Origin: CAXMST01 sp035267205
GTDB taxonomy: Bacteria; Actinomycetota; Thermoleophilia; Solirubrobacterales; 70-9
Length of the DNA stretch: 6,731 nt
Assembly: GCA_035267205.1 (NCBI GenBank)
Contig: DATFLZ010000222.1
Coordinates: forward strand, 1-6,731
Direction: 5' to 3'
Shown: one piece after another, positions 5,962-6,731 of the stretch
How the letters are laid out: each line of letters starts with the position of its first letter
Numbering within the stretch: the first letter of the stretch is position 1
Notes under the pieces: generated by a model
Told to the model about the DNA's origin: nothing
What the model saw: the letters and a program-made list of their open reading frames with translations, nothing else
The model's database searches: none
Position numbers and translations under genes: made by a program

Positions 5962-5985
5962 CTACCCCTACGGGGGTAGTTTTTT
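5962..5985 (+). terminator. Rho-independent terminator of the oxoamine synthase gene
   Basis: CTACCCC (5962-5968) pairs perfectly with GGGGTAG (5973-5979) around a TACG loop, giving a C(UACG)G tetraloop, which is exceptionally stable in RNA. Six T follow (5980-5985). It lies 40 bases after the stop codon. Confidence 0.92.
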
Positions 5986-6271
5986 CTTGTCCATATCTTC
6001 ACAAGGCATTTTCGTCCAGACGACGCCCGGAAAAAGCTGCTCTTAGCGAACGTCCCGGCGGAACACATCTCGTTAACACCCGCACGATCGGCGCCGCTGG
6101 GTTAGGGTGCGACTCGCACCGTGGTTACGGGGCAGGGAGTGCCCGGGGAGGCCAATCGGAGTTCATCCCCGGCACTCATCCCGACTTATCGTCGGCCTGA
6201 GAACGCGGTGCGCGGAACAACCGAATACGAAACGTCCCGACGCCATGATCATCTCTAGAGGAGGAGTGAAA
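5986..6271 (+). promoter_or_regulatory. Leader region of the mIHF-like gene with three consecutive hairpins
   Basis: About 285 bp without a credible gene; the first ~100 bases are less GC-rich than the surroundings. Three stem-loops follow in close order. GGTGCG/CGCACC (6106-6120) has a 3-base loop. A 12-bp stem with one bulged C (6137-6149 with 6166-6177, arms GAGTGCC-CGGGGA and TCCCCGGCACTC) has a 16-base loop. CCGAC/GTCGG (6181-6195) has a 5-base loop. A weak -10 candidate, TAGGGT (6103-6108), would start transcription just before or within the first hairpin; no matching -35 at 17 bp was found. The layout suggests a structured 5' untranslated region or a small RNA. I do not recognise it as a known riboswitch. 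Confidence 0.45.
6260..6266 (+). promoter_or_regulatory. Ribosome binding site of the mIHF-like gene
   Basis: GGAGGAG lies five bases before the ATG at 6272, the strongest site in the window. It fixes the start against the upstream open frame, which runs back to 6107 through the hairpins. Confidence 0.88.
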
Positions 6272-6625
6272 ATGCCTGCTGCCTCTCCGGCTGCGCCCAC
6301 CGCTGTCCAGTCCACGGTCCCCCAGCACCTCGAAGCACTCGAGCACGCGAACCGGGTACGCCTTGCCCGCGCCGCGCTCAAGCGCGAGGTCAGGGCCGGT
6401 GCGATCGACGCACACGAGGTGGTTCGCTCATGCCCCTGGGAGGCGCAGACGATGTCCGTGTCGGAACTGCTCCGCAGCCAGAGTCGCTGGGGGCGGACCC
6501 GCACCCGAAAGTTCCTGCTCCCGCTCGCGATCAGCGAGAACCGGCAGCTTGGCCGGCTCACCCTGCGGCAGCGCGAGATGCTCGCCGGCGCACTCGAGGC
6601 CAAGCAGCACCGAAACCGCCACTGA
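6272..6625 (+). CDS. Integration host factor, actinobacterial type (mIHF-like)
   Basis: This 117-residue DNA-binding protein is of the kind that bends and compacts the actinobacterial nucleoid and, in mycobacteria, assists phage integration. It is unrelated in fold to the HU-like IHF of E. coli. After a low-complexity Ala/Pro N-terminus (1-18) comes the long helix with HANRVRLARAALKREVRAG (25-43). Then MSVSELLRSQSRWGRTRTRK (61-80) and LAISENRQLGRLTLRQREML (85-104) give the helix-two-turn-helix that resembles ribosomal protein S13. These match the family pattern in which RAELK, mkVsxLL, Gxxrxr, lgIxxxRrlxgLxxRQrxxL recur in order. It is slightly longer than the usual ~105 residues because of the N-terminal extension, and the usual LPGVGK turn is replaced by QSRWGR. 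Basic throughout, as expected. In many Actinomycetota the next gene is guanylate kinase; here the neighbour is cut off. Confidence 0.85.
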   Translation: MPAASPAAPTAVQSTVPQHLEALEHANRVRLARAALKREVRAGAIDAHEVVRSCPWEAQTMSVSELLRSQSRWGRTRTRKFLLPLAISENRQLGRLTLRQREMLAGALEAKQHRNRH

Positions 6626-6627
6626 CA

Positions 6628-6664
6628 GCGCGGCCGTTGCGGCGCGGCCGTTGCGGCGCGGCCG
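6628..6664 (+). repeat. Short tandem repeat, 14-nt unit, about 2.6 copies
   Basis: GCGCGGCCGTTGCG is repeated at 6628-6641 and 6642-6655, with a partial third copy (GCGCGGCCG) at 6656-6664. It starts two bases after the mIHF-like stop. A 10-bp palindrome CCGGGCCCGG follows at 6674-6683. No T-run is present, so a terminator is not supported. Confidence 0.75.
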
Positions 6665-6724
6665 GGTGGGCGGCCGGGCCCGGGGCCTCAGGCTCTCAGC
6701 GGCGGCGCAGGCCGGAGAAGCGGT

Positions 6725-6731
6725 ATGAGTA
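6725..6731 (+). CDS. Probable start of a downstream gene (3' truncated by window edge)
   Basis: ATGAGTA at the very end is preceded by GGAG (6714-6717) at seven bases, a normal ribosome-site distance. Only Met-Ser can be read, so the product is unknown. Guanylate kinase would be the classical neighbour of an mIHF gene, but nothing in the sequence shows it. Confidence 0.4.

Noticed and set aside
2232..5979. Similarity of the CTACCCC...GGGGGTAG terminator stem (5962-5979) to the inner stem of the 50-bp palindromes
   Set aside because: Only the short C-run/G-run core is shared; the outer arms are absent and the terminator has its own T-run. Probably convergence of GC-rich stems rather than a third copy.
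6100..6177. tRNA-like look of the leader hairpins (GGAGTTCATCCCC resembling a T-arm)
   Set aside because: No acceptor stem, no anticodon arm in register, and the T-loop consensus TTCGA is not matched.
5952..6200. 82-codon frame after the oxoamine synthase
   Set aside because: It starts just before the intrinsic terminator and reads through its stem and the leader hairpins, with no ribosome site and no recognisable protein features.
6196..6202. CTGAGA in the leader, as in the TPP riboswitch core
   Set aside because: The other conserved TPP riboswitch segments are absent around it, and the downstream gene is a nucleoid protein rather than a thiamine gene.

Overview
The window is GC-rich DNA with tightly packed genes, GTG starts, four- or one-base gene overlaps and an actinobacterial-type integration host factor. 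This points to Actinomycetota. The gene styles (thiamine-precursor type transporter, AbiEi-HTH/DUF559 protein, SPT-like oxoamine synthase) would fit Thermoleophilia/Solirubrobacterales-like lineages, but that placement is inference. No phage, IS element, CRISPR array, tRNA or rRNA is visible.

Left part (1-2212): the end of an ABC-transporter operon on the + strand. It holds a truncated ATPase, a six-helix permease whose GTG overlaps the ATPase stop, and an NMT1/THI5-like lipoprotein that binds the substrate. Together they form a complete importer, most likely for a thiamine pyrimidine precursor (ThiZ-ThiX-ThiY type).

Middle (2192-3228): the most unusual part. A single gene encodes a protein with an AbiEi-like winged-helix N-terminus and a DUF559 (Vsr-like, PD-(D/E)XK) C-terminus. 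Two copies of a 50-bp palindromic repeat, 47/50 identical, bracket it. The second copy encodes the last 16 residues and the stop codon of the protein. The first copy is itself flanked by a 14-bp direct repeat, and the gene's GTG start sits in the loop of another inverted repeat. The gene may be a hairpin-bracketed cassette, or the repeats may be REP-like elements acting as bidirectional terminators.

Right of this (3237-4549, - strand): an AlkA-like DNA glycosylase lies downstream of, and translationally coupled (TGATG) to, a small single-pass membrane protein of unknown function. A 109-bp divergent promoter region separates them from a + strand alpha-oxoamine synthase resembling serine palmitoyltransferase (4659-5921). 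That gene ends at a strong intrinsic terminator.

Right end (5986-6731): a ~285-bp leader region with three consecutive hairpins precedes an mIHF-like nucleoid protein (6272-6625). A short 14-nt tandem repeat follows, and then the first codons of a further + strand gene cut off by the window edge.
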